Counted from the first letter of the stretch, positions 33,973 to 43,041 are shown. The stretch: DNA of 64,000 nt from DYGX01 sp035325905 (GCA_035325905.1 DAOKYY010000008.1:14754-78753); one strand, 5' to 3'. A program made the numbers and translations. Notes: generated from the sequence alone by a model not told the origin.

Positions 33973-34662
33973 ATGATTCGGATTGCCTTAATTGACGACC
34001 ATCCCGTGTTTCGCCAGGGCCTTCGGAATCTGCTGGCCGTTGAAGACGACATGACGGTTGTCGCAGAGGGTTCCAGCGGGGAAGAGGCGCTGACGCTGGT
34101 TCACGCCGAGCAGCCGGACGTGCTGGTGCTTGACATCAACCTGCCGGGGATCAACGGCTTGCAGGTTGCCAGCCGGCTTAAGGCGGAGCATCTTCCCGTC
34201 GCGGTCGTGTTTCTGACGGCCTACGACGATCTGGAGCAAGTATTGCACGCCATGCGCTCAGGCGGAGCGGCCTACTGCCCAAAAGACATCGAGCCGGAGC
34301 GCCTGATCGAAACAATCCGCATGGTCGCCCAGGGATACTACATCGTCGGCGAGCACACCTTCGACGCGGAGACGCTCCAGGCGTGGCTGGACGCCGGAGT
34401 TGAGGCGGCGACCGGCCCGTACATGGTCGATCCGGGCGAGTATTTCGTGCCGCTCAGCCCGCGCGAAATGGAAATTCTCCAGTTTGTGACCCATGGCAAG
34501 AGCAACAAGGAAATCGCCCAGTCGCTCGCCATCAGCCACCAGACGGTCAAGAACCACATGACCTCGATTTTGAAGAAGCTTGATGTGCGCGACCGGACGC
34601 AGGCGGCAGTGTACGCGCTGCGTCGTGGGTGGGTCCGGCCGCGGACGCCGGATGGGGAGTGA
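33973..34662 (+). CDS. NarL/LuxR-family response regulator
   Basis: Two-component response regulator of 229 residues. The receiver domain carries the acidic pair Asp8-Asp9, the phosphoacceptor Asp54 (VLVLDINLPG), the switch Thr in FLTAYDD and a lysine in CPKDIEPE. The C-terminal helix-turn-helix is of the LuxR type: LSPREMEILQFVTHGKSNKE followed by IAQSLAISHQTVKNHM. A linker of about 30 residues joins them. The sensor kinase gene is 81 bases downstream on the same strand, and the Tad pilus genes follow, which are candidate targets. Confidence 0.94.
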   Translation: MIRIALIDDHPVFRQGLRNLLAVEDDMTVVAEGSSGEEALTLVHAEQPDVLVLDINLPGINGLQVASRLKAEHLPVAVVFLTAYDDLEQVLHAMRSGGAAYCPKDIEPERLIETIRMVAQGYYIVGEHTFDAETLQAWLDAGVEAATGPYMVDPGEYFVPLSPREMEILQFVTHGKSNKEIAQSLAISHQTVKNHMTSILKKLDVRDRTQAAVYALRRGWVRPRTPDGE

Positions 34663-34743
34663 CCTTAGCGCGGCGGTGCGGGCAATAGCTGGGCTGGCAC
34701 GATGCTGGCAGGATGCCGGCAGGACGAAGGGGTGGACAGACGC

Positions 34744-35820
34744 ATGTCGCAAAACATCGCATCGACGAAGGACGAGGTGCTGCGCGGCTTTCGCAGCGAA
34801 TACGAGCGGTTGCGCGCTCGCGTTCGAGAAAACAAGCAGTTGATCGACCAGAGCCAGCACGAGGTTGAGCGGCTGCGCGAGCGCAACGTCGCCATCGGCG
34901 CGCAGATCCGGCGGATCGAGTCCAACTTCGACACGATCCCGCGCGCGGACATCAAGGCGGCTTACGACGATGCGCGCGACGCGCAGACGCGCCTGCTGAC
35001 GATGCAGGGGCAGCTCGAAAAGCTCAAGAGTAACCAGGAGGAGTTGGAGTACTTCGAGCGGCTGGTGGGGCAGCTCCTCAACTTCGCGCAAGGCATCGCG
35101 CCTGAGCGGCTGGCGGCGCAGGCCGGTCAGGAGGCATCTGCCGCCGATGCGAGCCGTCTTTCGACGCAGGCGGTCATCCGCATCGTCGAGGCGCAGGAGG
35201 TTGAGCGGCAGCGGCTGGCGCGACAGATGCACGATGGACCGGCGCAATCGCTGACAAACTTCATCCTTCAGGCGGAAATCTGCCAGCGGCTGTTCGACCG
35301 CAACCCCGACCGCGCCGGCGACGAGCTGAAGAACCTCAAGACGGCGGCAGGCACCACTTTCCAGAAAGTGCGCGACTTCATCTTCGACCTGCGCCCGATG
35401 ATGCTGGACGACCTGGGCCTGGTTCCAACCATTCGCCGGTACGTCGAGGCGTTTCAAGAGAAAACCGGTATCAACACCCAGCTGCGGATTGTCGGCGACG
35501 AACGGCGCCTGCCTGGGCACATCGAGGTAATGATGTTCCGCTCGGTGCAGGGGATTATGGGCGCGGCACGCGATCACCTCGGCGCGCGCAATATCGCGAT
35601 CGTGCTTGATGTGGGGCCAGAGCGCCTGAAGGCGACGGTCGAGCACGACGGGCGGGGGTTCGACCCGCGCGACGCGCTGGAAGGCGATCCGCACGAGGAG
35701 GACGCGCTCGGGCTGCGGACGCTACGCGAGCGCATCGGGTTGGTGGGAGGCGGGTTCGAAGTCACCGGCGGCGACGACGAGGTTAGTCACTACGTCATCA
35801 CCCTGCCAGTGGCCGAGTAG
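34744..35820 (+). CDS. Cytoplasmic sensor histidine kinase, HisKA_3 type, with altered N box
   Basis: DegS-like histidine kinase of 358 residues. No membrane helix is visible. The first 130 residues are a long coiled coil (ERLRARVRENKQLIDQSQHE onward). The dimerisation/phosphoacceptor part has EVERQRLARQMHDGPAQSL with His163. The ATPase domain has the G1 box DGRGFDPR and LGLRTLRERIGLVGGGF, but the N box reads VQGIMGAARDH (from Gln269), lacking the Glu and Asn that normally hold the Mg-ATP. It follows its probable regulator gene. Start ATG 34744 is preceded only by a weak purine run; an earlier ATG at 34702 is possible. Confidence 0.85.
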   Translation: MSQNIASTKDEVLRGFRSEYERLRARVRENKQLIDQSQHEVERLRERNVAIGAQIRRIESNFDTIPRADIKAAYDDARDAQTRLLTMQGQLEKLKSNQEELEYFERLVGQLLNFAQGIAPERLAAQAGQEASAADASRLSTQAVIRIVEAQEVERQRLARQMHDGPAQSLTNFILQAEICQRLFDRNPDRAGDELKNLKTAAGTTFQKVRDFIFDLRPMMLDDLGLVPTIRRYVEAFQEKTGINTQLRIVGDERRLPGHIEVMMFRSVQGIMGAARDHLGARNIAIVLDVGPERLKATVEHDGRGFDPRDALEGDPHEEDALGLRTLRERIGLVGGGFEVTGGDDEVSHYVITLPVAE

Positions 35821-35884
35821 TTGCGAGTAATTCCGCGATTACGAGAATCGGTAAATTTACTGAGAGCGGTCATTAGCCTTTCGC

Positions 35885-35912
35885 TTGCCGGTCTCAGTTT
35901 GCTTTTTATACT
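35885..35912 (+). promoter_or_regulatory. Promoter of the Tad pilus genes
   Basis: TTGCCG (35885-35890), a 16-base spacer and TATACT (35907-35912). It lies in an AT-richer gap of about 215 bases between the kinase gene and cpaB. The gap contains no other convincing feature; its short open frame is listed as rejected. Confidence 0.6.
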
Positions 35913-36035
35913 GAATGGGACTATCGGCCCGTTTGCGCGAATTCCGCATCCGACTACACTGATGGATGAACTGCATTCGATAAGGCGTTTTTTGGCAGCT
36001 GGTCCACCGGCGCCAACGCTTGGGGAGGGAACGCT

Positions 36036-37241
36036 ATGCGCGGTCGAGTATTGATCTTAATCGGCGCGATCATTCTGCTGGTTGCGCTGGTGGTGGTGGT
36101 GTTCTTCGTGCTTCCTCAGGACGAAGAAGAGACAGGGCCTGACGCAGCCGGTTCGGCGCAGGTGGAGAGCGCAGGCGGCGAACAACCCGGACAGGTGGGG
36201 GAGGGGGATACAACCCCCGTCGTCCGGAATATGGTCAACATCGTCGTTGCGATTCAGGACCTGCCGCGCGGTCTGACCATCCCTGAAGATGGCGTCGCGG
36301 TCCAGCCCTGGCCGGAAGACGCGCTGCCGGAAGCGGGAAACTACTTCGTCGAAACGGCTGAGGTTGTGGGGCGCATCGCGCGGACGGATATTTTCCGAGG
36401 GGCGCCGGTCTTGGGGCGGCAGGTGGTCGATAACCTGTATGAAGTCGCAGAAACCGGGTCCGACGCGGCGGCGCTGATGGCGGGCTTGCCTGCGGACCGG
36501 TCGTGGGTCGCGATCTCAGTCCCGCTCGACCCGACCGGCATCGGTCAGGTCGCCTACGGCTTGCAGCCGGGCGATTATGTCGACGTGATCATGTCGTTCC
36601 TGTTTGTCGATGTTGACGAAGACTTCCAGACCCGCCTGCCGAACACGATCTCGGTGATCACCCGCGCCGAGACGGGCGAAATGGTCATCGGCGCGCCACG
36701 TCAGGGCCGTGTCGAGGCGAGCACGCTCTCACCGGAAGGCGTTCTGGTCGGGCCGAGCGAAAGCGCCCAGCGCCCGAGGCTGGTCACGCAGCGCACAATC
36801 ACCGATGCCTGGGTTGTGCATGTCGGCTACTTCCCGCCCGGCGGAAACATTGTCGGCGCGACGCCGACACCGATCGCGGTCGAGCCGCCGCCGCCCGCTC
36901 CTGGCGAGACCCAGCAGAACGCGCCGCCGACGGCAGTTCCGACTTCGACGCCGTACGCGCCGACGATCATTACGCTGGCCGTGACGCCGCAGGACGCGCT
37001 TGGGCTGGTTTGGGCGATCGACTCGCAGATTCCGATTACGCTGGCGCTGCGCGCAGCGGGCGATCGCGCGGTCACTCAAACCGAAGCCGTGTCGTTGCAG
37101 TACATGATTCAGAACTTCAACATCACGCAGCCCGCCGCGCTACCCTTCTCGCTGGAGCCGCCGATCCGCAGCGTGCGCCGCTTTAACATCGGCTCGCTAT
37201 CGAATCTGATCGCGGAAGGCGCCGAAGAAGCCGCGCAGTAA
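36036..37241 (+). CDS. cpaB: Flp pilus assembly protein CpaB (RcpC-like)
   Basis: Protein of 401 residues. An N-terminal membrane helix (about 4-25) anchors it; the SAF domain follows at about 65-130 (VNIVVAIQDLPRGLTIPEDG, GRIARTDIFRGAPVLGRQV). The CpaB core includes WVAISVPLDPTGIGQVAYG and LQPGDYVDVIMSFLF. A Pro/Thr-rich insert (about 270-310) interrupts the C-terminal half and is not typical. It is thought to help organise the pilus machine across the cell wall. GGAGG about eight bases before ATG 36036 marks the start. First gene of the export-motor cluster. Confidence 0.88.
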   Translation: MRGRVLILIGAIILLVALVVVVFFVLPQDEEETGPDAAGSAQVESAGGEQPGQVGEGDTTPVVRNMVNIVVAIQDLPRGLTIPEDGVAVQPWPEDALPEAGNYFVETAEVVGRIARTDIFRGAPVLGRQVVDNLYEVAETGSDAAALMAGLPADRSWVAISVPLDPTGIGQVAYGLQPGDYVDVIMSFLFVDVDEDFQTRLPNTISVITRAETGEMVIGAPRQGRVEASTLSPEGVLVGPSESAQRPRLVTQRTITDAWVVHVGYFPPGGNIVGATPTPIAVEPPPPAPGETQQNAPPTAVPTSTPYAPTIITLAVTPQDALGLVWAIDSQIPITLALRAAGDRAVTQTEAVSLQYMIQNFNITQPAALPFSLEPPIRSVRRFNIGSLSNLIAEGAEEAAQ

Positions 37242-37270
37242 GCGGGCCGCCGCGTCAGCCATCGGGGAAC

Positions 37271-37307
37271 GGAGAGCAAGCGTCGCTCGCATGAGCGCAT
37301 GCTCTCC
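37271..37307 (+). other. Two-part stem-loop between cpaB and cpaE
   Basis: GGAGAGCA (37271-37278) pairs with TGCTCTCC (37300-37307), and CGCTC/GAGCG pair inside. Only CCCCTTT follows, so termination would be partial; it could set the relative levels of the two genes. Confidence 0.45.
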
Positions 37308-37397
37308 GCCCCTTTACCTGTCACCATTGCGACCGGCGCGGGAGACTCGGTTTCCCCGTTTAAGCGGCAGCTAACTTTCATCGGAAGGTCGTAGCGG

Positions 37398-38720
37398 ATG
37401 AGCACTGGAACACCACGCGAAGTGATCAAGGTCCTGATCGTCGACGATATCCCCGACACGCGCGAGAACATTCGCAAGCTGCTCGCTTTCGAGGCCGATA
37501 TCCAGGTCGTCGGCATGGCCGGGACTGGTCGCGAAGCCGTAAAGATCGCGACCGACACCCGCCCGGATGTCGTCCTGATGGACATCAACATGCCGGATAT
37601 GGACGGCATCACGGCGACGAAGGCGATCAGCACGGCGGTGCGCACTGCCGCTGTGGTGATCATGTCGGTGCAGAGCGAGCCGGGCTACCTGCGACAGGCG
37701 ATGCTGGCCGGCGCGCGCGATTATCTGACCAAGCCGATCTCCAGCGAAGAGCTGTACACCACCATCCGGCGGGTCTACGAGCGTAACGAGCCGGTCCGCC
37801 AGCAGGAGGCCTCGCTCGGCGCGGCGCTGGGCCGTCCGCTCGATGCCGCGCACAAGCCGGCTGCCGAGCAGGCCGCCGGGGCCGGGCACGTGATCGCGGT
37901 CTACAGCCCGCAGGGCGGCGTCGGGGTGACGACCGTTGCGACCAACATCGCGGCGGCGCTGATGCGGCCCGATACGCGGGTGCTGCTGATCGACTGCAAT
38001 CTTCAGTTTGGCGATGTGGACGCCTTTCTGAATTTACAGTCCCAGTCGAGCATCGCCGACCTGACCAAAGTTGTCAGCGACCTTGACCGCGAGCTGATCG
38101 ACAACGTCCTGGTGACGCACGGCAGCGGGCTGCGCGTGCTGGTCGCGCCGAGCCATCCTGAGCACGCCTACGACATCACCACCGAGGCGATACAGGCAGT
38201 GATCACTGCCTGCACGCCGCTGTACGATTACATCGTGCTCGATACGCCGGTGCAGTACGATGATCTGACGCTTAAACTGTTCGAGCTGGCCGAGCGGATC
38301 GTGCTGGTCGCCGTGCCGACCATCCCCTCCGTGCGCAATACGCGCAAGATGTTAGAGATTTTTGATAACCTGGAGAAACCCTCCAAGTTATCAGATAAAA
38401 TTGTCTTTGTATTAAATCGCACCGTCAGCGAAAAGGAACGGGGCCGGGGGACGGTGCCTGCCGAGTCCATCGCGGCGCACCTCAAGAAGGAGGTTGCGCT
38501 GTCGATCCCATTGGACGAGCGCACAGTTCTCACCTCCGTCAATCAAGGGGTCCCCCTGGTCGCCAAGCAGAAATCGCGCTCTCCTGGTAAGGAGCTGGCC
38601 GAGCTGGCCGAGTTGCTTCGCAAGTCCATTGAAGCGGACGAGGAGCCGCCCCAGACCGCCGAACAGCAGGCGCAGCGCTCAAAAAGCGGCCTGCGGGCGC
38701 TGTTCGGCGGCACAGGGTAA
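37398..38720 (+). CDS. cpaE: CpaE/TadZ-like protein: receiver domain plus atypical MinD-type ATPase
   Basis: Localisation factor of Flp/Tad pilus systems, 440 residues. An N-terminal receiver domain carries Asp16-Asp17 and the phosphoacceptor Asp62 (VVLMDINMPDMDG). A MinD/ParA-like domain starts at about residue 163. Its P-loop reads SPQGGVGVTTVATN (170-183): both the signature lysine (now Gln172) and the catalytic lysine (now Val177) are replaced, so ATP hydrolysis may be weak or absent. The later LDTPVQYDD switch region is present. A Pro/Gln/Glu-rich tail follows. It lies between cpaB and cpaF, the usual order. Confidence 0.9.
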   Translation: MSTGTPREVIKVLIVDDIPDTRENIRKLLAFEADIQVVGMAGTGREAVKIATDTRPDVVLMDINMPDMDGITATKAISTAVRTAAVVIMSVQSEPGYLRQAMLAGARDYLTKPISSEELYTTIRRVYERNEPVRQQEASLGAALGRPLDAAHKPAAEQAAGAGHVIAVYSPQGGVGVTTVATNIAAALMRPDTRVLLIDCNLQFGDVDAFLNLQSQSSIADLTKVVSDLDRELIDNVLVTHGSGLRVLVAPSHPEHAYDITTEAIQAVITACTPLYDYIVLDTPVQYDDLTLKLFELAERIVLVAVPTIPSVRNTRKMLEIFDNLEKPSKLSDKIVFVLNRTVSEKERGRGTVPAESIAAHLKKEVALSIPLDERTVLTSVNQGVPLVAKQKSRSPGKELAELAELLRKSIEADEEPPQTAEQQAQRSKSGLRALFGGTG

Positions 38721-38757
38721 GGACCTCTCCGGCGGTTAGGGTGGTAGGAGGCTGGGC

Positions 38758-40161
38758 ATGTCATTGTTAAGACGGATCGAACGTGGGGGGCAAGACGATC
38801 AGCCGGGCGACGCCGACCAGTCCAAGCTGGCCGCCATGCGGCGCCGCACTCCCGTGCCGCCGCCATCGGGGACGCTGGTCGCCGGGCGCGGTGAGGCGAA
38901 TACCTATCTGGACCTCAAGGCGCGGGTGCAGAACAAGCTGCTGGCCGAACTTGACACCAGTGTAGACCCGCGCTCGCCAGCGGTCCGGGCCACGATCGAG
39001 GAATTGTTTAACACGATTCTGGCCGAAGAGGCGATTGTCCTGGGCCGGGCTGAGCGGCAGCGCCTGTTCGAAGCGATCGTCGCCGAAATCCTCGGCTACG
39101 GGCCGCTGGAGCCACTACTGGCGGAAGACAACATCACCGAAATCATGGTTAACGGGCCGAAGAACGTTTACATCGAGATCGCGGGCAACATCACGCGCTC
39201 GAACGTGACCTTCGAGGACGAAGACCACGTGCTGCGCGTGCTGGACCGGATCGTCGCGCCGCTGGGCCGCCGCATCGACGAAAGCTCACCGACGGTGGAC
39301 GCGCGCCTGCCCGACGGCTCGCGCGTGAACGCGGTGATCCGCCCGATCGCCCTTTGCGGCCCGACGATCACGATTCGCAAGTTCTCCAAGCGCCCGTTCA
39401 CGGTTGAAGACCTGATCCGGTTCGGCACACTGACGCCCGAAGTCGCGGAATTCCTGCGCGCGGCGGTGATCGCGCGCCTGAATATCGTCGTTTCCGGCGG
39501 CACCGGCTCCGGAAAAACGACGCTGCTCAACGTTCTGTCGGGGTTTATCCCCAACGACGAGCGGATCGTAACCATCGAGAACGCCGCCGAGCTTCAGCTT
39601 CGCCAGGAGCACGTCGTATCGCTCGAAAGCCGCCCGCCCAACATCGAGGGGCGCGGCGAGGTCAACATCCGCGACCTGGTGGTCAACTCGCTGCGTATGC
39701 GCCCCGACCGGATTGTCGTCGGCGAGTGCCGCGCGGGCGAGGCTCTGGACATGCTCCAGGCGATGAACACCGGCCATGAAGGCTCGCTGACGACCTGCCA
39801 CTCCAATAGCCCGCGCGACACGCTCTCGCGGCTGGAAGTGATGTGCCTGATGGCGGGGATGGACCTGCCGGTCCGCGCGATCCGCGAGCAGGTCGCGTCG
39901 GCGCTGGACCTGGTCGTTCACGAGGAGCGCCTGCGGGACGGCACGCGCAAGCTCGTCAAGATCACCGAAATCCAGGGGATGGAAGGCGACATCATCACGA
40001 TGTCGGATATCTTCGAGTTTGAGCAGGTCGGCCTGGAAGCCGGCAAGGTCATCGGGCGGATTCGTCCGACCGGGTTGCGCCCGAAGTTCATCGACCGGAT
40101 CGAGGCTGCCGGGATCCATCTGCCACCTTCGGTGTTCGGGATCGGCATGTCGCGCTACTAG
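38758..40161 (+). CDS. cpaF: Tad/Flp pilus assembly ATPase CpaF (TadA)
   Basis: Secretion-type hexameric ATPase of 467 residues that powers pilus assembly. The N-terminal domain includes EILGYGPLEPLLAEDNITEI and VNGPKNVYIE. The catalytic core has the Walker A motif GGTGSGKTTLLN, the Asp box region ERIVTIENAAELQL, the Walker B segment MRPDRIVVGECRAGEALDML and the His box MNTGHEGSLTTCHSN. All key residues are present. GGAGG seven bases before ATG 38758 supports the start. It is followed by the two membrane platform genes. Confidence 0.96.
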   Translation: MSLLRRIERGGQDDQPGDADQSKLAAMRRRTPVPPPSGTLVAGRGEANTYLDLKARVQNKLLAELDTSVDPRSPAVRATIEELFNTILAEEAIVLGRAERQRLFEAIVAEILGYGPLEPLLAEDNITEIMVNGPKNVYIEIAGNITRSNVTFEDEDHVLRVLDRIVAPLGRRIDESSPTVDARLPDGSRVNAVIRPIALCGPTITIRKFSKRPFTVEDLIRFGTLTPEVAEFLRAAVIARLNIVVSGGTGSGKTTLLNVLSGFIPNDERIVTIENAAELQLRQEHVVSLESRPPNIEGRGEVNIRDLVVNSLRMRPDRIVVGECRAGEALDMLQAMNTGHEGSLTTCHSNSPRDTLSRLEVMCLMAGMDLPVRAIREQVASALDLVVHEERLRDGTRKLVKITEIQGMEGDIITMSDIFEFEQVGLEAGKVIGRIRPTGLRPKFIDRIEAAGIHLPPSVFGIGMSRY

Positions 40162-40231
40162 CTGCGGGCCGCGTCCGGCTTAGCGGCTCAGGCGGCAGCG
40201 CGAACAGCGGGTTCAGGGAGGCTAGCGCCCT

Positions 40232-41218
40232 ATGGGTACAGAGTTGATCATTGCTGGCGCGGCCGGGTTTGTGGCGGTGCTCATTCTGCTGGCCGGTATC
40301 GTGAGCATCCGATCCGAGCGCCAGGAGGAGATCGAGGAGCGGCTGGACCGCTACGCTTCGGAGTTCGGCAGCTCGCTCGCAGGCTTCAACGAGCAGCGCC
40401 CGGAGGAAACGGCGGCGGAGGTCAGCGTGCTGACCGCGCGGCTGGATAACGCTCTGGCCGAGCGCGAGTTCGCCAAGAAATGGCGCGTGCAGCTGGCGCG
40501 CGCCGACCTCAAGCTGACGGTCGCGGAATACTTCTCGCTGCACATCATCTCCGGGATCGGCGCGTTTCTGATCGGCTGGTTCATCATCTTCGGCAACCCG
40601 ATCGCGGGCGCAGTGCTCGGCGTAGTCGGCCTCTTCTTCCCTCGGTTCTACGTCGCGCGCAAGCAGGGGCAGCGGCTGCGCGCGTTTGAGAACCAGCTTC
40701 CCGATACGATTTCGTTGTGGGTGAACGCGTTGCGCTCCGGCTACTCGGTGTTACAGGCGATGGAGGCGATCTCGCGCGAGGCGCCCGAGCCGACCGCGAC
40801 CGAGTTCCGCCGCGTGGTGCAGGAGGTCCAGCTTGGCATCGCCATGGAGGACGCGCTCGCGCATCTGCTGAACCGCATGCCAAGCGAGGACATGGACCTG
40901 GTGAACACCGCGGTCAACATCCAGCGCGAGGTCGGCGGCAATCTGGCCGAGATCCTGGACGCGATCGCGCACACGATCCGCGAGCGTATCAAGCTGAAGG
41001 GCGAGATCCGCGTGCTGACCTCGCAAGGTCGCATCACCGGCTGGCTGATCTCGCTGCTGCCTATCATCCTGACGCTGTTCCTGATGGTCGTCAGCCCCGG
41101 TTATATGGGCGGCATGGTCGAGAACCGCATGTGTGGCTGGCCGATGCTGGGGCTGGGGCTGGGCTTGATCGGAACGGGCGCGGCGATTATCCAGAAGATC
41201 GTGAGCATCGACTACTAA
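40232..41218 (+). CDS. tadB: Tad pilus membrane platform protein TadB
   Basis: Type II secretion F-domain protein of 328 residues. One N-terminal helix (about 5-25), a pair of helices at about 95-145 and a C-terminal pair (about 275-325) flank the cytoplasmic T2SSF domain. This domain has the family pattern LPDTISLWVNALRSGYSVLQ, then AMEAISREAPEPTATEFRRV, and NTAVNIQREVGGNLAEILD. TadB and TadC form the inner-membrane platform that passes pilin subunits from the membrane to the growing pilus. GGGAGG lies 11 bases ahead of the ATG. Confidence 0.93.
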   Translation: MGTELIIAGAAGFVAVLILLAGIVSIRSERQEEIEERLDRYASEFGSSLAGFNEQRPEETAAEVSVLTARLDNALAEREFAKKWRVQLARADLKLTVAEYFSLHIISGIGAFLIGWFIIFGNPIAGAVLGVVGLFFPRFYVARKQGQRLRAFENQLPDTISLWVNALRSGYSVLQAMEAISREAPEPTATEFRRVVQEVQLGIAMEDALAHLLNRMPSEDMDLVNTAVNIQREVGGNLAEILDAIAHTIRERIKLKGEIRVLTSQGRITGWLISLLPIILTLFLMVVSPGYMGGMVENRMCGWPMLGLGLGLIGTGAAIIQKIVSIDY

Positions 41219-41246
41219 CGCCGCGAAAGCGAGGATCGAAAAGACT

Positions 41247-42191
41247 ATGCCTCTGGTTGGAATCATCGCTCTCGCTGTGGTGGCCCTCATCCTGATCGTG
41301 GGCCTCGTGCGGGTCGGCATGCGCGAGGACTCGGGCGTAGACCCGCTTCAGCGCCGCCTGGCGGAATACGGCGACCGCGAGGTGCCTGAGTCGCTGGAAG
41401 AAATCGAGCTGTCGCTCTCGATGCAAGAGCGCGTCATCGTGCCGATGTACAAGTGGCTGGCGCGCCTCGCGATGCGCTTCAACCCGGAGCACCAGATCGA
41501 GCACATTCGCCACGAGCTTGAGCTGGCCGGCAAGTCGCAGTCGATGGACCCGGCGACTTTCTTCGGGCAGCGCGTCGCGCTGACGCTGGCGATGGGCGGC
41601 GGCGCGTTTGTCCTGTTCTTTCTCGTAACGGACTGGGGACCGACCAAGAGCATCCTGGGCGTCGTCGGCGGCATTCTGCTCGGCTACTATCTCCCGGTCC
41701 TGCAACTCAAGAGCCAGATCAGCCGTCGCAAGGACAAGATCACCAAAGCCCTGCCCAACGCGCTCGACTTGCTGACGATCTGCGTGGAAGCGGGCCTCGG
41801 CTTCGAGCAGGCGATGGGTAAGGTGTACGAGAAATGGGATGATGACCTGGCGCTCGCGTTCGGGCGCGTGCTGCAAGAGATCCAGCTTGGCAAGCGGCGC
41901 AGTGAGGCGCTGCGCGACATGTCGCGCCGGATGGAAGTGCCGGACGTTACCAGCTTTGTCGCGGCGCTGATCCAGGCCGAGCAACTGGGTGTCAGCATCG
42001 TCAAAATCCTGCGCATTCAATCTGACCAGATGCGCGTCAAGCGGCGTCAGCGCGCGCAAGAAAAGGCGCAGCAAGCGCCGGTCAAGATGATTATCCCGAT
42101 GGTTCTGCTGATCTTCCCCTCGATCTGGATCGTGCTGCTGGGGCCGTCGGTGATCATCTTGCTTGAGACAGGCGTCCTGGGAGGGATCTAG
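41247..42191 (+). CDS. tadC: Tad pilus membrane platform protein TadC
   Basis: T2SSF-domain protein of 314 residues, paralogous to TadB. It has one N-terminal helix, a middle pair (about 110-150) and a last helix at the C-terminus. The domain has ALPNALDLLTICVEAGLGFE, QAMGKVYEKWDDDLALAFGR, then VPDVTSFVAALIQAEQLGVS and LRIQSDQMRVKRRQRAQEKA, close to the usual TadC C-terminal half. It begins 28 bases after tadB and ends the pilus cluster in this window; pilin, prepilin peptidase and minor-pilin genes are not here. Confidence 0.93.
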   Translation: MPLVGIIALAVVALILIVGLVRVGMREDSGVDPLQRRLAEYGDREVPESLEEIELSLSMQERVIVPMYKWLARLAMRFNPEHQIEHIRHELELAGKSQSMDPATFFGQRVALTLAMGGGAFVLFFLVTDWGPTKSILGVVGGILLGYYLPVLQLKSQISRRKDKITKALPNALDLLTICVEAGLGFEQAMGKVYEKWDDDLALAFGRVLQEIQLGKRRSEALRDMSRRMEVPDVTSFVAALIQAEQLGVSIVKILRIQSDQMRVKRRQRAQEKAQQAPVKMIIPMVLLIFPSIWIVLLGPSVIILLETGVLGGI

Positions 42192-42251
42192 CGGGCGCGG
42201 CCCTGGGTGGTTGACATTTCGCACGCAACGCAACCCCTGCCGGAGCGCCTG

Positions 42252-42998
42252 ATGCAGCGCACGGCGCGGCGGCAAACCTGGATCGAGCGATGGGGTGGGG
42301 TGGTCGAGAACCCCACTGCGGTTCGCCGCGCGCTGCTTCTGCTCCACGGGCTGGCGCTTGGCGCGCAAGACCTGCTGTTTCCGCCGTACTGCGCCGGGTG
42401 CGAGCGCGTTGGCAGTCTGTTGTGCCCCCGCTGCATGGCTGCGATCACGAGACCCGCTCCACGGGCTATCCCCGGCCTGGCTGAAGTGTGCGTGTGCGCC
42501 GAATACGACGGCGCGATCGGCGCGGCGATCCGGGCGCTCAAATACGGCGGCCAGACGCGTCTGGCGGAGCCGCTCGGCACCCTGCTGGCGCGCTCCCTTT
42601 ATCGATCCGGGTGGTCGATTGACCTGATCGTCCCCGTGCCGCTGCACCCCGCACGATTGCGTGATCGAGGTTATAATCAAGCTAAGCTTGTGAGTCTCTA
42701 CGCTTCGCGTGCGCTCGCTATTCCGGTGAGCAGTTCCGCGGTGTGGCGCGTGCGTGACACACCGAGCCAGGTCGACCTCAATGCGCGCGAGCGGCGCGCC
42801 AACATGAAGGGAGCGTTCGAATCAGATGCCGAGATCGTGCGTGGGAGGTCGGTGCTCGTCGTAGACGACGTGCTGACGACCGGCGCGACGATCGGCGCCT
42901 GCGCTGAAGCGCTGCGCCTTGCCGGAGCAGCCCGGGTTTTCGGAGCGACCGTCGCCGGGGCTGTGCTGTCCCCTGAACCCGCCGCAGGTTGTGGATGA
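42252..42998 (+). CDS. comF: ComF-family phosphoribosyltransferase-like protein
   Basis: Protein of 248 residues. The N-terminal zinc-binding part has two CxxC pairs (CAGCERVGSLLCPRC). The middle and C-terminal part is a type I phosphoribosyltransferase fold, with VPVPLHPARLRDRGYNQAKL and the PRPP loop VLVVDDVLTTGATI. ComF homologues act in DNA uptake during competence and in recombination support; a catalytic PRTase activity has not been assigned for the family as far as I know. GGAG six bases before ATG 42252 supports this start over GTG 42207. It sits between the pilus and hpf genes. Confidence 0.92.
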   Translation: MQRTARRQTWIERWGGVVENPTAVRRALLLLHGLALGAQDLLFPPYCAGCERVGSLLCPRCMAAITRPAPRAIPGLAEVCVCAEYDGAIGAAIRALKYGGQTRLAEPLGTLLARSLYRSGWSIDLIVPVPLHPARLRDRGYNQAKLVSLYASRALAIPVSSSAVWRVRDTPSQVDLNARERRANMKGAFESDAEIVRGRSVLVVDDVLTTGATIGACAEALRLAGAARVFGATVAGAVLSPEPAAGCG

Positions 42999-43041
42999 AC
43001 GCCTGTGTGAGGTCTTTGCAGCCCGAAAGAAGGAGCAGGTC

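Noticed and set aside
34258..35694. Long leftward open frame of 478 codons across the two-component genes
   Set aside because: It is the antisense shadow of two clearly recognisable genes; its translation is Arg/His/Leu-rich with no domain, a usual effect of high GC content.
35821..36054. Open frame of 77 codons starting with TTG directly after the kinase gene
   Set aside because: It is AT-rich compared with neighbours, has no ribosome site, overlaps cpaB in another frame and contains a good promoter (TTGCCG, 16 bases, TATACT). More likely the regulatory gap of the pilus genes.
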